In this document: piece by piece, positions 6,387 through 8,902 of the stretch
Layout: the number at the start of each line of letters is the position of its first letter
How positions within the stretch are numbered: position 1 is the first letter of the stretch
Source: an uncultured Parabacteroides sp.
GTDB lineage: Bacteria > Bacteroidota > Bacteroidia > Bacteroidales > Tannerellaceae
Direction: 5' to 3'
DNA: 8,902 nucleotides
Assembly (NCBI GenBank): GCA_900552415.1
Contig: USAD01000101.1
Span: 1-8,902, forward strand
Notes under the pieces: model-generated
What the model was told of the DNA's origin: nothing
The model's database searches: none
Seen by the model: only the letters and a program-made list of their open reading frames with translations
Position numbers and translations under genes: made by a program

Positions 6387-6949
6387 AACAAGACTGGAAA
6401 CCGGGCACGCTGATCTACCCGCTTCCCGCCGTCATGGTGAGTTGCGGAAGCGACCCATCAGAATACAATATCATCACTATCGCATGGGTTGGTACGATCT
6501 GTACCAATCCGCCGATGTGTTATATCTCAGTCCGTCCCGGACGTTATTCCTATCCCATCCTCAAGAAAAACATGGCTTTCGTGATCAATCTCACGACCCG
6601 TGAGCTGGCTTACGCTACCGATTGGTGCGGCGTTAACTCGGGAAAAGAGCACCATAAGTTCGAGGAAATGGGCCTGACGCCGGGCAAGGCCTCCATCGTC
6701 GCGGCTCCATTTATCCAGGAATCCCCTTTGTGTATCGAATGCCATGTAAAAGAGATCCTGGCACTGGGCAGCCACGATATGTTCATCGCCGAGGTTGTCA
6801 ACGTCCTGGCCGACGATAAATATCTTAACCCGGAAACAGGCGCTTTCGATATGCGTAAGGCCGATTTGCTCGCCTATTCACACGGTAAATATTATGGTTT
6901 AGGCGAATTGATCGGGCATTTCGGATGGTCTGTCAAGAAAAAGAAATAA
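6383..6949 (+). CDS. Flavin reductase family protein (flavoredoxin-like FMN-binding)
   Basis: Small cytoplasmic protein of 188 residues with the split-barrel FMN-binding fold of the flavin reductase-like (flavoredoxin/DIM6) family. Such proteins hold FMN and pass electrons from NAD(P)H or iron-sulfur partners; the substrate here is unknown. Visible marks are the opening [10 protein letters not shown], the strand-loop [20 protein letters not shown], the flavin-phosphate region [19 protein letters not shown] at the next strand, and the late [10 protein letters not shown] motif common in this family. The ATG sits inside the pyrI stop (ATGA, 4-bp overlap), so it is a member of the pyr operon. A link to pyrimidine metabolism is only suggested by position; a redox role beside dihydroorotate oxidation is conceivable but unproven. 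Four to five cysteines are present without an obvious metal-binding pattern. Confidence 0.88.
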   Translation: MKQDWKPGTLIYPLPAVMVSCGSDPSEYNIITIAWVGTICTNPPMCYISVRPGRYSYPILKKNMAFVINLTTRELAYATDWCGVNSGKEHHKFEEMGLTPGKASIVAAPFIQESPLCIECHVKEILALGSHDMFIAEVVNVLADDKYLNPETGAFDMRKADLLAYSHGKYYGLGELIGHFGWSVKKKK

Positions 6950-6959
6950 TCGAGTGTCC

Positions 6960-7676
6960 ATGAGAAAATTTCTGCTCATAGGGATCAGTTGTATCGCCTG
7001 CCTTTATGCCCACTCGCAGACAATCCTCGACATAAAGGACAAGCGGTTCAACTATGGCGCTAAAATCGGGATGGACGCGACATTCCCTATCGTGCGGACA
7101 CTTTCCATTAATAATGTTGAAGCCGAGAATATTCTGACGGAATACCAAGTGGGCTGGGAAGCGACCATTTTCTGCCGGATCAATTTCAATCGCTTCTTTA
7201 TCCAGCCCAACCTGTCGTGGAGTAAGGCCAATGGCAGTATCCGTTTCTATATCCCTGATCCCTCAGTATCAGGAACAACGGGTGTAAGTATCACCAACTC
7301 AACACTCCACATGGAAGCCAAGTCCATCAACGCCCCGATATTGATCGGTTATAATCTTGTTCGGGAAGATCCTTATGGCTTGAGTTTCATGATCGGCCCT
7401 AAATTCAGGTACAACTACAACAATCTTTATACTTATGGACATGGGGATAATACGGAGTATTTCCAAAGTACTGGTTCTCCCTATGGCATCAGTATCACTA
7501 CCGCCATTGGTGTAAATATCGGCCGGCTGTTCTTCGATTTCATGTATGATTTCGGGATAAACCGGACGGAAACAGAGTTTCAGACCCAAGACTCACCGAT
7601 CCCGACATCCAACACCAACTTGCTGGTCAGCAAACGGGTCAATTCCATGAGCATCTCTCTCGGATTTCTCTTTTAG
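6960..7676 (+). CDS. Small outer-membrane beta-barrel protein (PorT/OmpA-barrel-like)
   Basis: Predicted secreted beta-barrel of 238 residues. An N-terminal signal peptide is clear: MRK, then a hydrophobic core LLIGISCIACLYA, then a cleavage region around AHSQ. Alternating-polarity strands follow, for example NYGAKIGMDATFPI, YQVGWEATIFCRINF, RFFIQPNLSWSKA, LSFMIGPKFRYNY and LFFDFMYDFGI. The chain ends in SMSISLGFLF; the terminal phenylalanine is typical of outer-membrane proteins recognised by BamA. This resembles the Bacteroidota 'outer membrane protein beta-barrel domain' (PorT-like) group of unknown cargo. A GTG at 6954 would add two residues, but the ATG at 6960 gives a better signal peptide start and is preferred. 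It lies 10 nt after the flavin reductase gene and is probably last in the pyrBI operon. It is not the PorT of type IX secretion by any evidence here. Confidence 0.82.
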   Translation: MRKFLLIGISCIACLYAHSQTILDIKDKRFNYGAKIGMDATFPIVRTLSINNVEAENILTEYQVGWEATIFCRINFNRFFIQPNLSWSKANGSIRFYIPDPSVSGTTGVSITNSTLHMEAKSINAPILIGYNLVREDPYGLSFMIGPKFRYNYNNLYTYGHGDNTEYFQSTGSPYGISITTAIGVNIGRLFFDFMYDFGINRTETEFQTQDSPIPTSNTNLLVSKRVNSMSISLGFLF

Positions 7677-7708
7677 TCGCTCAAGACCGTTTTTCAAATT
7701 TATTTCGT

Positions 7709-7716
7709 TACTTTTG
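7709..7716 (+). promoter_or_regulatory. folC promoter, -7 element TACTTTTG
   Basis: TACTTTTG is a full match to TAnnTTTG. A T-run (CCGTTTTTC, 7688-7696) lies near the -33 position. The predicted start near 7721 gives a leader of about 20 nt. The T-run right after the beta-barrel gene is not preceded by a convincing hairpin. Confidence 0.65.
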
Positions 7717-7740
7717 TGACTCGATAAGCAAAAAAACAGC

Positions 7741-8853
7741 ATGACTTACGAGGAAACTTTACATTATTTATATACCAGTACGCCCGTGTTCCAACATAGT
7801 GGAGCATCCGCCTATAAGCCGGGCCTGGGAACAAGCATCGCATTAGACAATCATTTAGGCAATCCGCATAAGGCCTATAAAACGATCCATATAGCGGGAA
7901 CCAACGGGAAAGGTTCCGTAAGCCATCTGCTTGCGGCGACATTGATGCAAGCGGGGTTTACAGTCGGACTTTATACCTCACCTCACCTGATTGATTTCCG
8001 TGAACGCATCCGTGTAAACGGAGAAATGATTCCAAAAGAGGAAGTAATCGATTTCGTGGAGAAGTACCGTTCCATTTTCGAGCCTCTTCATCCCTCCTTT
8101 TTCGAATTGACCTCGACCTTGGCATTCGACTATTTCAGAAAAAGAAAAGTCGACTACGCAATCATCGAGGTTGGCTTAGGAGGTCGACTGGACAGCACCA
8201 ACATTATTACGCCTATTCTGAGCGTAATCACAAACATCAGCCTCGATCACACCCAATTTCTGGGTGACACGGTCGAGCAAATCGCAGCGGAAAAAGCAGG
8301 CATCATCAAACCAGGTATTCCCGTCGTAATCGGAGAAGCTGATAAACCCTCTGTCCTGGAAGTATTCAAGCAAAAAGCGACAACAGAAAACGCGCCATTC
8401 CATTATGCCCGCCAAATGGAGGGTTTGATGGATAGCGAAGGATCATTGGGAGATGATGGTTATTGGCATTATCCGGCGACCTGTTGCGGAGAAATCTTAG
8501 GTGAACTGGGAGGAAAAGTCCAATGCCGCAACACACGTACGGTTTTGGCGGCAATCCAAGTCCTACGGAATGAGATTGGGATAAACATCCCCCAAGAAGC
8601 TGTGCGAAAGGCATTCGCGCATGTTGTCGAATTAACCGGTCTCATGGGACGGTGGCAACAACTTCACAAACAACCGAAGGTGGTCTGCGATACGGGACAC
8701 AATGTTGGCGGTTGGGAATATCTGTCCCAACATTTGGATCATATGCAAAGTGTATGCGAACAAACTTGGGATCGCTTTCTTGCGATACATTTTTTACATG
8801 AGTCTCAATGTCTATTTCTTGCCAATTGTACTTGTCAATACGCTGACGCATAA
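7741..8853 (+). CDS. folC: Dihydrofolate/folylpolyglutamate synthase, C-terminus lost or replaced
   Basis: Cytoplasmic Mur-ligase-type enzyme that adds glutamate to dihydropteroate and to folates using ATP. The ATP loop G53-T-N-G-K-G-S follows the HIA stretch. The substrate region has TSPHLIDFRERIR, then EVGLGGRLDSTN at 143-154, SLDHTQFLGDTVEQIAAEKAGIIKPG near 167-192, and DTGHNVGGWEYLSQ near 317-330 at the start of the C-terminal domain. Bacteroidota FolC is usually about 420-430 residues. This frame has 370, and the last 35 or so (from about codon 336, position 8746) are cysteine-rich and unlike any FolC C-terminus. The normal Rossmann-like C-terminal domain needed for glutamate binding is therefore mostly missing. 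The frame as it stands is probably non-functional, and the tail is read-through into foreign DNA. No other frame after 8746 restores FolC sequence, so it is not a simple frameshift. Confidence 0.85.
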   Translation: MTYEETLHYLYTSTPVFQHSGASAYKPGLGTSIALDNHLGNPHKAYKTIHIAGTNGKGSVSHLLAATLMQAGFTVGLYTSPHLIDFRERIRVNGEMIPKEEVIDFVEKYRSIFEPLHPSFFELTSTLAFDYFRKRKVDYAIIEVGLGGRLDSTNIITPILSVITNISLDHTQFLGDTVEQIAAEKAGIIKPGIPVVIGEADKPSVLEVFKQKATTENAPFHYARQMEGLMDSEGSLGDDGYWHYPATCCGEILGELGGKVQCRNTRTVLAAIQVLRNEIGINIPQEAVRKAFAHVVELTGLMGRWQQLHKQPKVVCDTGHNVGGWEYLSQHLDHMQSVCEQTWDRFLAIHFLHESQCLFLANCTCQYADA

Positions 8854-8902
8854 ACTTGGAGTCGTCATGAGTTTGAGCCCCTTCACCACGAGAACAATCC
8901 CC
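8642..8902 (-). CDS. Partial minus-strand ORF of unknown function entering from the right; tail antisense to folC
   Basis: An open frame runs on the minus strand from the window edge (8902) to a stop at 8642-8644; its start is outside the window. Residues encoded from 8902 back to about 8746 are polar and look like real protein: GEGAQTHDDSKF, then MRQRIDKYNWQEIDIETHV, then DPKFVRIHFAYD. The remaining 34 or so codons are merely the antisense of conserved folC sequence. They are best read as an artificial tail created where the two sequences join. I do not recognise the family. The plus-strand frames over the same stretch look less protein-like: one is very hydrophobic, one cysteine-rich, and one soon stops. 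An accessory or mobile-element gene disrupted at its 3' end is the likeliest reading, but the ORF may also be chance. Confidence 0.4.
   Translation of the reverse strand, partial: GDCSRGEGAQTHDDSKFMRQRIDKYNWQEIDIETHVKNVSQESDPKFVRIHFAYDPNVGTDIPNRQHCVPYRRPPSVVCEVVATVP

Noticed and set aside
6954..6959. GTG start two codons upstream of the beta-barrel gene
   Set aside because: The ATG at 6960 gives a standard signal peptide (MRK plus hydrophobic core), and GTG starts are uncommon in this group.
7677..7700. Intrinsic terminator after the beta-barrel gene
   Set aside because: A T-run is present at 7691-7695 but no preceding stem longer than about 3 bp could be found.

Overview
The window is bacterial chromosome from the phylum Bacteroidota, most likely order Bacteroidales and possibly Parabacteroides-like; the genus is a guess from protein character alone. 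The main support is promoter architecture. Five genes are preceded by the Bacteroidota -7 element TAnnTTTG (here often TAnnTTCG) instead of sigma70-type boxes, most starts lack a clear Shine-Dalgarno sequence, and an OmpA/PorT-like beta-barrel protein is present. Genes are tightly packed, with three longer intergenic spaces: 1960-2176, 4832-4991 and 7677-7740.

Layout. Positions 1-649 hold the C-terminal half of a MATE efflux transporter. A short Crp/Fnr-family regulator (674-1249) follows, with its -7 element almost touching the start codon. Convergent to it is mgtC (1264-1959, minus strand). Divergent from mgtC is mgtA/mgtB (2177-4831), a P-type Mg2+-importing ATPase. The 217 bp between mgtC and mgtA hold the most striking structure in the window: eight copies of RTTAGA (one degenerate) at exact 11-bp intervals. 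Four face one way and four the other, and the two promoters sit as mirror images on either side at identical distances. This looks like the operator of an OmpR/PhoB-type response regulator that switches on both Mg2+-stress genes together, comparable in logic to PhoP control of mgtA and mgtCB in Salmonella.

Positions 4950-7676 form a probable operon: pyrB and pyrI (catalytic and regulatory chains of aspartate carbamoyltransferase, de novo pyrimidine synthesis), a flavin-reductase-family protein that overlaps pyrI by 4 bp, and a small outer-membrane beta-barrel protein. The spacings are 15, -4 and 10 nt.

folC (7741 onward; dihydrofolate/folylpolyglutamate synthase) has its own promoter. Its conserved sequence stops near codon 335 (about position 8745) and is replaced by unrelated sequence, so the C-terminal domain is missing. 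The new sequence carries a polar open frame on the minus strand that enters from beyond the window. This suggests an insertion, a rearrangement or a chimeric assembly at this point.
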